Origin: Lentisalinibacter sp964602525
Lineage (GTDB): Bacteria; Pseudomonadota; Gammaproteobacteria; Steroidobacterales; Woeseiaceae
Length of the DNA stretch: 44,919 nt
Direction: 5' to 3'
NCBI GenBank assembly: GCA_964602525.1
Contig: CAZRSA010000006.1
Span: 1 to 44,919, forward strand
This document shows positions 26,662 through 35,957 of this stretch, piece after piece. The notes beneath the pieces were generated by a model. That model worked only from the letters and a program-made list of their open reading frames with translations, had not been told where the DNA came from and ran no database searches. The position numbers and the translations under genes were made by a program. The number at the start of each line of letters is the position of its first letter. Within the stretch, counting starts at the first letter, position 1.

Positions 26662-27597
26662 ATGAATGCGGAAACGAAACTGGCGGGGCTGAAGAGCATG
26701 AGCCCTTCGGAAGCGATATCGGCTGCCGGCCGGCATTTACCCCGATGGGTCGCACTCGCACTGGTCGTCGCCATCGGCTGGCAGCTCGCCTCGATGCTCT
26801 GGATGCTGATCCCCGCCGGGGAGGAGGACGTCGTCGCTCCGCCGCCGGCCGCGGCGACACCGGCGTCGGCGCCCAGGGCCGGGGTCAGCGGCATCGACGT
26901 GACCGGCATCGTCAACGCCCACTTGTTCGGCGAAGCCTCGGCCGACGCTCCGGCGCCCGTACAGTCCGAGATCGACGATGCGCCGGAGACGCGCCTCAGC
27001 CTGACGCTGAAGGGAACGGTGGCCGCCGATGATCCCGACTATTCGCTCGCCATCATCGCCGACAGCCGCGGCGAGGAGAAGGTCTACTCCATCCGGGACT
27101 CCATCCCCGGCGGCGCCACCCTGCATGCCGTCTATGCCGATCGGGTGATACTGAACCGGGCCGGGACGCTGGAGGCGCTGAAACTGCCCCGCGAGGCCGA
27201 GGGCCAGACGGTCACGCGCAGTCGCCAGACGAGCTCCGCCCGCCTGTCGAGCGCGTCGCGCCAGACCAGCGTGCAACAGATGATCACGGAGAATGCCGTC
27301 CAGCTCATGGACGTCATTCGCCCGCAGCCCTATTTCGCCGACGGCCAGCAGCGCGGCTATCGGGTCTACCCCGGCCGGGACCGCAGGAGCTTCGCCGCTC
27401 TCGGCCTCAGGCCCGGCGACCTGGTGACCGCCATCAACGGCACACCGATGAACGACCCGCGCACCGGCATGGAGGTGTTCCGGATGCTCGGCGACGCCAC
27501 CCAGATCACGGTCACCGTGGAACGCAACGGCCAGTCCGAGCAGCTCACGCTGAGTACCAGCCAGCTGGAGGGACTCGGTGATGACGGAAGCAGATGA
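26662..27597 (+). CDS. gspC: type II secretion protein GspC
   Basis: 311 residues. Inner-membrane clamp protein of the type II secretion system that contacts the secretin. A short cytoplasmic N-terminus is followed by one membrane helix (about 29-50, VALALVVAIGWQLASMLWML), a Pro/Ala linker, the HR domain (about 78-180, GIVNAHLFG then LSLTLKGTVAADDPDYSLAII) and a C-terminal PDZ domain (about 210-305, GYRVYPGRDRRSFAALGLRPGDLVTAINGTPM). Its stop overlaps the gspD start (ATGA). It is the first gene of the four-gene gsp set. Confidence 0.92.
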   Translation: MNAETKLAGLKSMSPSEAISAAGRHLPRWVALALVVAIGWQLASMLWMLIPAGEEDVVAPPPAAATPASAPRAGVSGIDVTGIVNAHLFGEASADAPAPVQSEIDDAPETRLSLTLKGTVAADDPDYSLAIIADSRGEEKVYSIRDSIPGGATLHAVYADRVILNRAGTLEALKLPREAEGQTVTRSRQTSSARLSSASRQTSVQQMITENAVQLMDVIRPQPYFADGQQRGYRVYPGRDRRSFAALGLRPGDLVTAINGTPMNDPRTGMEVFRMLGDATQITVTVERNGQSEQLTLSTSQLEGLGDDGSR

Positions 27598-29636
27598 AGA
27601 CGGCAGTGAACATGAATAACCAGAACAGCCTCCCCCGCCATTCCCTCCCGGCGCTGCTGCGCGCATCTCTTGCGGCCGCCGTGCTCGCCGTCTGCGGGGC
27701 GGCCGTTGCCCAGAACGCGACGATCACGCCGAATTACAAGGACGCCGACATCCGCCAGATCATCGAGGCGGTGAGCGACGTTACGGGACGCAACTTCATC
27801 GTCGACCCGCGGGTGAAGGCCCAGGTCACCATGCTCTCCTCCACGCCGATGTCGGCGGACGCCTTCTACGAGACCTTCCTGTCCATCCTGGACGTATACG
27901 GATTCGTGGCGGTGCAGAGCGGCAACGTCGTCAAAATCCTGCCTGACGCGAATGCCCGGCAGATACCGGGGGCCGAGACCTACGCCGGCGAAGCCTCGAA
28001 CGACGACATCGTCACCCAGGTCGTCGAGGTGCAGAACATCGCAGCTGCCCAGCTGGTGCCGATACTCCGGCCTCTGATCCCCCAGTACGGCCACCTCGCG
28101 GCCCACCCGCCGTCGAACATGCTGATCATCTCCGACCGGGCGGCGAACGTGCGCCGGCTGCTGCGCATCATCGGCCGCATCGACCAGGCCGGCGACGAGG
28201 ACATCGAGGTGGTGCCGCTCGAGCACGCCACCGCCGGGGACGTGGTGCGGGTGCTGACTTCCCTCGCCCAGGCCCAGCGCACGGAGGGCGCGGGCCAGAT
28301 CGGGCTGGTGGCCGACGACCGCACCAACAGCGTGCTGATCGCCGGCGAGAAGAACCAGCGCCTGAAGATGCGCACCCTCATCGCCCACCTGGACACGCCG
28401 CTGGAAGACGGCGGCAACACCCGCGTGCGCTACCTGCGCTACGCCAATGCCGAGGAACTGTCCTCCAAGCTGCAGAGCCAGTTCACGGGCACCGGTGCAG
28501 GCGGTCAGGGCGGGCAGGCCGGGGCGCAGGCCGGGGGTCTGGGTGCCGCCGCCGGCGGACCGGTGCAGATCTGGGCGGACGAGCTCACCAACGCGATCAT
28601 CGTCACGGCGCCGCCGAAGGCCATGCGCGCCATCATGGCGGTGGTGGACAAGCTCGACATCCGCCGTGCCCAGGTGCTGGTGGAGGCAATCATCGTCGAG
28701 ATCACCGCGGACAAGTCCGCAGAGCTGGGCGTGGAATGGGCCGTCGACGGCAGCCAGGACAACAACGCCATCGGCATCCAGAACTTCCCCTCCTCCGGCG
28801 TCAACCTGCTCGGGCTGGCGGGCGCCGCCGCCGGTGACGGCGAGGCCGCCGGCAACGCGCTCACCGGCATCGGCAGCGGCATCACGCTGGGCGTGGGCCG
28901 GATCTCCGAGAACGGCACGAGCTTCGTCGCGCTGCTACGCGCACTCCAGGGCGATGCCGACACCAATATCATCTCGACGCCCACGATCGTGACCATGGAC
29001 AACGAGGAGGCCTCCATCGAGGTCGGCCAGGAAGTACCCTTCCTCACGGGCCAGTTCACCAACACGGGCGCGGCCACGGGCGCCGTCAACCCGTTCCAGA
29101 CCATCAACCGGGAGAGCGTGGGCACGAAGCTCGAGATCACTCCGCAGATCAGCGAGGGCGAGTCGATCGTGCTGAAGATCAACCAGGAGATCTCGAGCAT
29201 CGCCCAGGGCGCCACCGGTGCGGTGGACCTGGTGACCCAGGAGCGCAAGATCTCCACCTCGGTGATCGTGGAGAACGGCGGCATCCTGGTGCTGGGCGGA
29301 CTGATCGACGACACCATCCGGGAGAGCGACCAGCGGGTGCCCGTGCTCGGCAGCATCCCGGTGCTGGGGAACCTCTTCCGTTCCCGGTCGACCAATACGG
29401 TCAAGGCCAACCTGATGGTCTTCATCCGGACCTCCATCCTCAGGAACCCGGAGCAGACTCACATGGCCACCGAGGAGAAGTACAACTACATGCGTGAGCT
29501 GCAGCAGGAAGAGGGCCGCATCCGGCTGATGCCCGGCAAGGGACGGCCGACGCTGCCGCCCATCGAGACCTACGAGCCGAGCGTACCGGCCGAACGCCCG
29601 GGCAACATCATGTCCGGGGAGGAAACCGACGAATGA
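27594..29636 (+). CDS. gspD: type II secretion system secretin GspD
   Basis: 680 residues, outer-membrane gate of the type II secretion system. The signal peptide ends at AVAQ. The N0 domain (ITPNYKDADIRQIIEAVSDVTGRNFIVDPRVKAQVTM) and the repeated N1-N3 domains (RRLLRIIGRID, EVVPLEHATAGDVVRVL, RVRYLRYANAEELSSKL) precede a Gly-rich loop (about 300-325). The secretin core includes VEAIIVEITADKSAELGVEW, EVPFLTGQF, LEITPQISEGESIVLKI and the signature GGLIDDTIRESDQRVPVLGSIPVLGNLF. An S-domain-like tail follows. The first ATG is used; it overlaps the gspC stop. Confidence 0.96.
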   Translation: MKTAVNMNNQNSLPRHSLPALLRASLAAAVLAVCGAAVAQNATITPNYKDADIRQIIEAVSDVTGRNFIVDPRVKAQVTMLSSTPMSADAFYETFLSILDVYGFVAVQSGNVVKILPDANARQIPGAETYAGEASNDDIVTQVVEVQNIAAAQLVPILRPLIPQYGHLAAHPPSNMLIISDRAANVRRLLRIIGRIDQAGDEDIEVVPLEHATAGDVVRVLTSLAQAQRTEGAGQIGLVADDRTNSVLIAGEKNQRLKMRTLIAHLDTPLEDGGNTRVRYLRYANAEELSSKLQSQFTGTGAGGQGGQAGAQAGGLGAAAGGPVQIWADELTNAIIVTAPPKAMRAIMAVVDKLDIRRAQVLVEAIIVEITADKSAELGVEWAVDGSQDNNAIGIQNFPSSGVNLLGLAGAAAGDGEAAGNALTGIGSGITLGVGRISENGTSFVALLRALQGDADTNIISTPTIVTMDNEEASIEVGQEVPFLTGQFTNTGAATGAVNPFQTINRESVGTKLEITPQISEGESIVLKINQEISSIAQGATGAVDLVTQERKISTSVIVENGGILVLGGLIDDTIRESDQRVPVLGSIPVLGNLFRSRSTNTVKANLMVFIRTSILRNPEQTHMATEEKYNYMRELQQEEGRIRLMPGKGRPTLPPIETYEPSVPAERPGNIMSGEETDE

Positions 29637-31171
29637 GCCAGATCGAGACCGCTGAGCTGAGCCTCGCCGAGGAGGCACCGGCGTCTGAGCCGCCGAAGAT
29701 CGGCGAACTGCCGGAGAAGCGACTGCCATTCTCCTTCGCCAAGCGCCACGGCGTGCTGATCCGCGACTACGCCGACGGCAGGGCCGACGTGATCTGCCGT
29801 GTCGGCGTGTCGCCGGTAAGCCTCGCGGAGGTCCGCCGCTACGCCGGCGTGCCCCTGAAGCTGACCCGGGTCACGGCCGATGCCTTCGACGCCATGCTGC
29901 GGCAGGCCTACGAGGGCGGCAGCAACAACGCCATGCAGATGATGGAGGGGCTGGGCGACGATACGAACCTCTTCCAGGTGGCGCAGGAACTGCCGGAGCC
30001 CTCCGACCTGCTGGAAAGCGACGACGATGCGCCGATCATCCGGCTCATCAACGCGGTGCTGACCGAGGCGGTCAAGGAGAACGCCTCCGACATCCACGTG
30101 GAGCCCTACGAGAACCGTCTGGTCATCCGCTTCCGTGTGGACGGCGTACTGCGCGAGGTACTGGAGACCCGGCGCGCGGTCGCCCCGTTGATCACCTCGC
30201 GCATCAAGGTCATGTCGAAGCTGGACATCGCCGAGAAGCGCCTGCCCCAGGACGGACGCATCTCACTGCGCATCGCGGGCCGCGCGGTCGACGTGCGCGT
30301 CTCCACCATCCCGTCGGGGCACGGCGAGAGGGTGGTGCTGCGTCTGCTGGACAAGCAGGCCGGACGGCTGGACCTGAACTCGCTCGGCATGGACCAGGCC
30401 GCCCAGCGCACCATGGACGAACTCATCCACAAACCCCACGGCATCCTGCTGGTGACGGGCCCTACCGGTTCGGGCAAGACCACCACCCTGTATGCGGCGC
30501 TGGAGCGCATCAACGACAACAGCCGCAATATCATGACGGTGGAAGATCCCATCGAGTACTACATCGACGGCATCGGCCAGACCCAGGTGAATACCAAGGT
30601 CGAGATGACCTTCGCGCGGGGCCTGCGCGCCATCCTGCGTCAGGACCCGGACGTGGTGATGGTCGGCGAGATCCGCGACCTGGAGACCGCCGAGATCGCG
30701 GTGCAGGCCTCGCTCACCGGCCACCTCGTGCTCTCCACCCTGCACACCAATACGGCCGTGGGCGCGGTGACCCGCCTGCGCGACATGGGCGTCGAGCCCT
30801 TCCTGCTGTCGTCCAGCCTGATCGGCGTGCTCGCCCAGCGCCTGGTGCGGGTGCTCGATGACGATTCCAAGGTGCCCTACACGGCGCGCGAGTACGAATG
30901 CCGCGTGCTGAACGCGGACCCGGACAACCCGCCCACCATCTACCGGGCGGGCGACGTCGAGGACGGCGGCTTCCGAGGGCGTACCGGTATCTACGAACTG
31001 GTACCCGTGGACGATCACATGCGCACCATGATTCACGACGGCGCCAGTGAGCACGACCTGGAGAAATACGCACGGACGCTCAGCCCGAGCATCCGCGACG
31101 ACGGCCGCACCAAGGTCCTCTCCGGCGTCACCACCCTGGAGGAGGTGCTCCGGGTCACGCGGGCCGACTGA
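29633..31171 (+). CDS. gspE: type II secretion system ATPase GspE
   Basis: 512 residues, cytoplasmic hexameric ATPase driving pseudopilus assembly. The N1/N2 region precedes DDAPIIRLINAVLTEAVKENASDIHVEPYENRLVIRFRVDG. Walker A is GPTGSGKTTTLYA near residue 276, followed by the Asp box (TVEDPIEY), Walker B DVVMVGEIRDLETAEIAVQASLTGH and the His box LSTLHTNTAVGAVTRLRDMG. The tetracysteine zinc site that most GspE proteins carry before RGRTGIYEL is absent; only one Cys (YECRVL) occurs there. The ATG overlaps the gspD stop. Confidence 0.96.
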   Translation: MSQIETAELSLAEEAPASEPPKIGELPEKRLPFSFAKRHGVLIRDYADGRADVICRVGVSPVSLAEVRRYAGVPLKLTRVTADAFDAMLRQAYEGGSNNAMQMMEGLGDDTNLFQVAQELPEPSDLLESDDDAPIIRLINAVLTEAVKENASDIHVEPYENRLVIRFRVDGVLREVLETRRAVAPLITSRIKVMSKLDIAEKRLPQDGRISLRIAGRAVDVRVSTIPSGHGERVVLRLLDKQAGRLDLNSLGMDQAAQRTMDELIHKPHGILLVTGPTGSGKTTTLYAALERINDNSRNIMTVEDPIEYYIDGIGQTQVNTKVEMTFARGLRAILRQDPDVVMVGEIRDLETAEIAVQASLTGHLVLSTLHTNTAVGAVTRLRDMGVEPFLLSSSLIGVLAQRLVRVLDDDSKVPYTAREYECRVLNADPDNPPTIYRAGDVEDGGFRGRTGIYELVPVDDHMRTMIHDGASEHDLEKYARTLSPSIRDDGRTKVLSGVTTLEEVLRVTRAD

Positions 31172-31191
31172 GGCCCTCCGGGACCGGTTAC

Positions 31192-32406
31192 GTGGGAGCC
31201 TTCGAATACGTAGCGCTGGACGGCGCCGGCAAAGAGAAGAAGGGCGTCTTGGAGGGCGATACCGCCCGGCAGGTGCGCCAGCTGCTGCGCGAACGCTCGC
31301 TGGTGCCCCTGGAGGTCTCGGAGGTCGCCGAGAAGGAGTCCTCGCGCCAGCTCTCCGTCGGGCTCAGACGCGGCTTCTCCGCCACCGAGCTGGCGCTGGT
31401 CACCCGTCAGCTGGCCACCCTCGTCAACTCGGGCATGCCGCTGGAGGAGACCCTGCAGGCGGTGGCCCAGCAGACCGAGAAGCCGCGCACCCAGAGCATC
31501 CTGCTGGGGGTGCGCGCGCGGGTCATGGAAGGCCATACGCTGGCGGACGGCCTGGAGGAGTTCCCGCAGGCATTCCCTGAGATCTACCGGGCCACCGTGT
31601 CCGCCGGCGAGCAGTCCGGCCACCTGGACGCCGTCCTCGAGCGCCTCGCCGACTACACCGAGACCCGCCAGGCGCTGCGCCAGCGCATCACCAACGCGCT
31701 GGTGTACCCCATCGTGCTGGTACTGCTCTCCCTCGGCATCATCGGCTTCATGCTCTCCTACGTCGTACCCCAGGTGGTCGGCGTGTTCGAGACCACGGGC
31801 GCGGAGCTACCCATCCTCACCCGGGTGCTGATCGGCGTAAGCGACTTCCTGCGTGCCTGGTGGTGGCTGCTGATCGCCGGAATCGCGGCGCTGTCCTTCG
31901 GTGTGTGGCGGTTGCTGAAGATCGAGGGCCCGCGGCGGCGCTATCACCGGCTGCTGCTGCGCCTGCCCGTGATCGGGCGCATCACGCGGGGCGTGAATAC
32001 CGCCCGCTTCACCCGCACGCTGAGCATCCTGGCCGGCAGCGGCGTGCCGGTCCTGGAGGCGCTGAAGATCTCGGCCGAGGTCATCATGAACATCCCCATG
32101 CGCGAGGCGGTGCAGGAAGCCTCGTTACGCGTGCGCGAGGGCGGCGCCATCTCACGCTCACTGGCGGCGAGCCGCCTGTTCCCGCCCATGACCATCCACC
32201 TCATCTCCAGCGGTGAGTCCAGCGGACAGCTGGAGGAGATGCTCGGCCGCGCCGCCGACAACCAGGAACGCGAGATGGACGGGCTCATCACCACTCTGAT
32301 GGGCATCCTGGAGCCCCTGCTGATCGTATTCATGGGGGGCGTCGTGCTGACCATCGTGCTGGCCATCCTGTTGCCCATATTCCAGATCAACAACCTGATT
32401 CAGTAA
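31192..32406 (+). CDS. gspF: type II secretion system inner-membrane protein GspF
   Basis: 404 residues, platform protein of the secretion motor. GTG start 20 bp after gspE, giving the conserved N-terminus GAFEYVALDGAGKEKKGVLEGDTARQVRQLL. Two GspF repeats are present (FVALVTRQLATLVNSGMPLEETL-type and FTRTLSILAGSGVPVLEALKI), each followed by hydrophobic segments: VYPIVLVLLSLGIIGFMLSYVVP, WWWLLIAGIAALSFGVW and IVFMGGVVLTIVLAILLPIF. No gspG or other pseudopilin gene follows; the next gene is an unrelated small acidic protein after 142 bp. Confidence 0.95.
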   Translation: MGAFEYVALDGAGKEKKGVLEGDTARQVRQLLRERSLVPLEVSEVAEKESSRQLSVGLRRGFSATELALVTRQLATLVNSGMPLEETLQAVAQQTEKPRTQSILLGVRARVMEGHTLADGLEEFPQAFPEIYRATVSAGEQSGHLDAVLERLADYTETRQALRQRITNALVYPIVLVLLSLGIIGFMLSYVVPQVVGVFETTGAELPILTRVLIGVSDFLRAWWWLLIAGIAALSFGVWRLLKIEGPRRRYHRLLLRLPVIGRITRGVNTARFTRTLSILAGSGVPVLEALKISAEVIMNIPMREAVQEASLRVREGGAISRSLAASRLFPPMTIHLISSGESSGQLEEMLGRAADNQEREMDGLITTLMGILEPLLIVFMGGVVLTIVLAILLPIFQINNLIQ

Positions 32407-32548
32407 CGAAATTCCCGCATAAATACATAAAGTTAGGAGTTTCGTAAAAACTGCGGCATACCCTGTTGCACCGGGCACCTGATTGGGGGTATACATGCGC
32501 CGAACGTGACATAAACTCTCTGACACGAGCCGGTGCGGGGGCGCTCCC

Positions 32549-32842
32549 ATGGACGAGACGTTGATGCAGGTGGAACGGGAAGACCCACTCGACGTGGATG
32601 ACGAATTCGAGGACGAGGACATGGAGGATGCGGATTTGTCCGCAGACGACGACAGCGAAGAGGACAACGTCGGCGAGTTGTCCGTCGAGATCAATGTCGA
32701 ACAGCTGGTGGCCGAATTCGAGGGCGCGCAGTCGAAAGCCACTGGCAGTTTCGCGGCGCGCCGGCGGCTGGAGGAGTTGATGGAGCAGAAGCGCTTCGAG
32801 CGTGCGCTGCGCGACATGGACGACTGGGACTTCGACGACTGA
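32549..32842 (+). CDS. small acidic protein, hypothetical
   Basis: 97 residues. Residues 1-50 are almost entirely Asp/Glu (DEFEDEDMEDADLSADDDSE), and the C-terminal third is basic then acidic (FAARRRLEELMEQKRFERAL, then RDMDDWDFDD). The C-terminal pattern recalls the short PA3496-like proteins of pseudomonads, annotated as putative envelope-integrity proteins; this is a weak resemblance. No signal peptide or membrane segment is seen. The 142-bp upstream gap shows no clear promoter or terminator. Codons for the last residues are part of a 13-bp tandem repeat that continues past the stop. Confidence 0.75.
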   Translation: MDETLMQVEREDPLDVDDEFEDEDMEDADLSADDDSEEDNVGELSVEINVEQLVAEFEGAQSKATGSFAARRRLEELMEQKRFERALRDMDDWDFDD

Positions 32843-32863
32843 CTTCGACGACTGACTTCGACG
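32831..32863. repeat. 13-bp tandem repeat across a stop codon
   Basis: ttcgacgactgac occurs twice plus a partial third copy (ttcgacg). The first copy codes the final FDD and the stop of the small acidic protein. Loss or gain of a unit would alter the region just before the dnaE2 stop (32876) but not either reading frame's core. Confidence 0.88.
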
Positions 32864-32875
32864 CCCGCCGCGCCT

Positions 32876-35800
32876 TCAGTGGAAGTCCCGCGAGCGCAGG
32901 GCGAGGCTCCCCAGCAGGGCATTGTGCTCCGTCAGCCGCCTGGCGATGACATGGATCACCTCTCCCTCTATCTGCACCTCGCCCTCGACTCCCATCAGCC
33001 GCGCCGATAGCAGTGCCCGCCGCTGCGCCTCCGCGGTCGCCTTCCAGACCACCAGATTGACCTGACCGGTCTCGTCCTCGAGGGTGACGAAGGTAACCCC
33101 GCTGGCACTCCCCGGCCGCTGTCGGGTTACCACCAGCCCGGCCACCCGCACCCGCGCCCCGTTGCCGGCTGCCGGCAGTTCCTCGGCCGTGACATAGCGC
33201 CGGCGGCGGAACCGTTCCCTCAGCAGCGCCATGGGATGGCGCCCCAGGGTCAGGCCGAGACTTTCGTAGTCGGCACGGGTGTCCTGCCCCTCCGCCGGCC
33301 GTCCCAGCATGGGCAAGGCCTCATAGCGGGTCATCGAGCGGAACAGACCTTCCGGCGCCTCAACGCCGGCCACGTCCCAGCGGGCCCGGAAACGATGGCC
33401 GGCGAGGCCGGCCAGCGCACCGGCTGCGGCCAGGGCGGACAGGGCCGCGCGGTCCAGGCCCGCGCGTTCGGCAAGATCCTGCACCGAGCGGTATTCGCCG
33501 CCGCTCTCCCGTGCCGCCACCAGCGCCCCCGCCGCCGCCGCGGCGAGGCCCCTTATCCGGTCCAGCCCCAGGCGCACGGCCGCCGCCCCGTCCTCCCGCC
33601 GCTCCAGTGAAGACTCCTCCCGGCTCGCGTTCACGTCCACCGGACGCACCTCCACGCCGTGGCGCACGGCGTCCTGCACCAGCTGGGACGGCGCATAGAA
33701 CCCCATGGGCTGGCTGTTCAGCAGCGCGCACAGGAACGCCGCCGGTTCGTGGCATTTCAGCCAGGCGGAGACGTAGACCAGCAGCGCGAAACTCGCCGAA
33801 TGGGACTCCGGGAAACCGTACTCGCCGAACCCCTGGATCTGGTTGAAGATCTGATCGGCGAAATGCTCGCCGTAGCCCCGCGCCCGCATACCGGTCTTCA
33901 GCTTGTCCTCGAAGGGTCCGAGCCCGCCGCGGCGCTTCCAGGCGGCCATGGCCCGGCGCAGCCGGTCCGCCTCGCCGGGGGTGAAACCGGCCGCCACCAC
34001 CGCAAGTTCCATCACCTGCTCCTGGAAGATGGGCACGCCCAGGGTGCGCTCGAGCACGCCGCGGACCTCCTCGCTGGGATAGCTCACCGACTCCTCGCCG
34101 CTGCGCCGGCGCAGATACGGATGCACCATGTCCCCCTGGATGGGCCCGGGGCGGATGATCGCCACCTCGATGACCAGGTCGTAGTAGCAGCGGGGCCGCA
34201 GTCGCGGCAGCATGGCCATCTGGGCGCGGGACTCGATCTGGAACACACCCATGGTGTCCGCCGCCGAGATCATGTCGTAGACGGCCGGGTCCTCCGCCGG
34301 CACGCCGGCCAGGTCCAGCTCCCGGCCGTCGAAGCAGCGCAGCAGATCGAAGCAGCGGCGTATCGCCGTCAGCATGCCGAGGCCCAGCACGTCCACCTTC
34401 AGCAGTCCCAGCTCCTCCAGGTCGTCCTTCTCCCACTGGATGACGGTGCGCCCCTCCATGGCGGCGTTCTCCACCGGCACGAGTTCCTCCAGCGGACCGT
34501 CCGAGATCACGAAGCCGCCCACGTGCTGGGACAGGTGGCGCGGGAAGCCGATGAGCTCACGCACCAGCGTGAGCAGGCGGCGCATGACCGGGCTGTCCGG
34601 GTCGAGGCCGGCCTCGCGCACCCGCTCGGGATCGACATGGCTGCCGTCCCACCATTGCATCGCCCGGGCCAGCCGGTCGGTCTGCAGCGAGGTGAGCCCC
34701 AGCGCCTTGCCCACGTCGCGCATCGCGCTCCGCGGCCGGTAGGTGATCACGGTCGCCGCCAGCGCCGCGTGGCCGCGGCCGTACTTTTCGTAGATGTACT
34801 GGATCACCTCCTCGCGGCGCTCGTGCTCGAAGTCCACGTCGATGTCCGGCGGCTCATCGCGCTCCTTCGAGATGAAGCGCTCCACCAGCGTGGACATCCG
34901 CTCCGGGTCCACCTCCGTGATGCCGAGACAGAAGCAGACGGCGGAATTGGCGGCGGAGCCCCGGCCCTGGCACAGGATGCCCCGGGCCCGCGCCCAGGCA
35001 ACGATATCGTGCACCGTCAGGAAGTAGGGCTCATAGGCCAGGTCGGCGATGAGCGCGAGTTCGTGCCGCACCAGGTCGCGCACCTTGCGAGGTGCGCCGC
35101 CCGGCCAGCGCCGGGCCATGCCCTCCCCGGTGAGATGCGCCAGCCAGCTCGCGGCGGTGTGGCCGGCGGGCACCAGCTCCCGGGGATACTCGTAGGCGAG
35201 TTCGTCCAGGGAGAAGTCGATGCGCTCCGCCACCGCGACCGTCTCGTCGAGCAGCTCCGGCGGATAGAGTTCCGCGAGCCGCGCCGGCGGGCGCAGGTGG
35301 CGCTCGCCGTTCGGGTGCAGGGAGTAGCCGGCCTCGTGCACCGGCACCTTCAGGCGGATGGCCGTGAGCGTATCCTGCAGGGCCCGGCGGCCGCGCCGGT
35401 GCATGTGCACGTCGCCGGCCGCCACCAGAGGCAGGCCCGTGCGCCGGGCGAGCCGGCCGAGCCCGTCCAGGCGCGGCCGGTCGAGCCCGTCGGCGGCGAG
35501 TTCCGCAGCGATCCAGCAGCGGCCGGGGAACAGGCCGGCGAACCAGTCGCCGTGACCGCTGCCTGCAAGGTCCCGGCCCGGCAGCCACAGCACCAGGCAG
35601 TCCGGCAGGCCGTCCTCCAGGTCGCTGCGCTGCAGCCGGTAGGTGCCCTTCTGCGCGTTGCGCCTGCCGCGGGTGATGAGCCGGCACAGCCGGGCGTAGC
35701 CGCGGCGGCCGGCGGCGAGCGCCACCAGCGCCGGTCCGTCGGCGAGGCGGAATTCGGCGCCGACGATGAATTTCATGTCTCGCCCGCGGGCCGCACCGTG

Positions 35801-35956
35801 GGCGCGCACCACGCCGGCCACCGAGCACTCGTCGGTGAGCGCCAGGGCGGTATAGCCGAGCGCATCCGCCCGTTCCACCAGTTCCTCGGGATGGGAGGCG
35901 CCGCGCAGGAAGGAGAAATTGCTGACGGCGTGCAGCTCGGCGTAGCGGGGCGCCAT
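32876..35956 (-). CDS. dnaE2: error-prone DNA polymerase DnaE2 (ImuC)
   Basis: 1026 residues, C-family polymerase that performs SOS translesion synthesis with ImuA and ImuB. The PHP domain starts at YAELHAVSNFSFLRGASHPEELVERA. The polymerase core contains LCQGRGSAANSAVCFCLGIT, EPPDIDVDFEHERREEVIQYIYEKYGR (catalytic Asp residues) and QHVGGFVISDGPLEELVPVENAAM. Helix-hairpin-helix and OB-fold (ARVRVAGLVVTRQRPGSASGVTFVTLEDETGQ) regions are near the C-terminus. The ATG at 35956 lies one nucleotide after the imuB stop. The frame is open further upstream inside imuB, but homology begins here. Confidence 0.96.
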   Translation of the reverse strand: MAPRYAELHAVSNFSFLRGASHPEELVERADALGYTALALTDECSVAGVVRAHGAARGRDMKFIVGAEFRLADGPALVALAAGRRGYARLCRLITRGRRNAQKGTYRLQRSDLEDGLPDCLVLWLPGRDLAGSGHGDWFAGLFPGRCWIAAELAADGLDRPRLDGLGRLARRTGLPLVAAGDVHMHRRGRRALQDTLTAIRLKVPVHEAGYSLHPNGERHLRPPARLAELYPPELLDETVAVAERIDFSLDELAYEYPRELVPAGHTAASWLAHLTGEGMARRWPGGAPRKVRDLVRHELALIADLAYEPYFLTVHDIVAWARARGILCQGRGSAANSAVCFCLGITEVDPERMSTLVERFISKERDEPPDIDVDFEHERREEVIQYIYEKYGRGHAALAATVITYRPRSAMRDVGKALGLTSLQTDRLARAMQWWDGSHVDPERVREAGLDPDSPVMRRLLTLVRELIGFPRHLSQHVGGFVISDGPLEELVPVENAAMEGRTVIQWEKDDLEELGLLKVDVLGLGMLTAIRRCFDLLRCFDGRELDLAGVPAEDPAVYDMISAADTMGVFQIESRAQMAMLPRLRPRCYYDLVIEVAIIRPGPIQGDMVHPYLRRRSGEESVSYPSEEVRGVLERTLGVPIFQEQVMELAVVAAGFTPGEADRLRRAMAAWKRRGGLGPFEDKLKTGMRARGYGEHFADQIFNQIQGFGEYGFPESHSASFALLVYVSAWLKCHEPAAFLCALLNSQPMGFYAPSQLVQDAVRHGVEVRPVDVNASREESSLERREDGAAAVRLGLDRIRGLAAAAAGALVAARESGGEYRSVQDLAERAGLDRAALSALAAAGALAGLAGHRFRARWDVAGVEAPEGLFRSMTRYEALPMLGRPAEGQDTRADYESLGLTLGRHPMALLRERFRRRRYVTAEELPAAGNGARVRVAGLVVTRQRPGSASGVTFVTLEDETGQVNLVVWKATAEAQRRALLSARLMGVEGEVQIEGEVIHVIARRLTEHNALLGSLALRSRDFH

Positions 35957-35957
35957 C

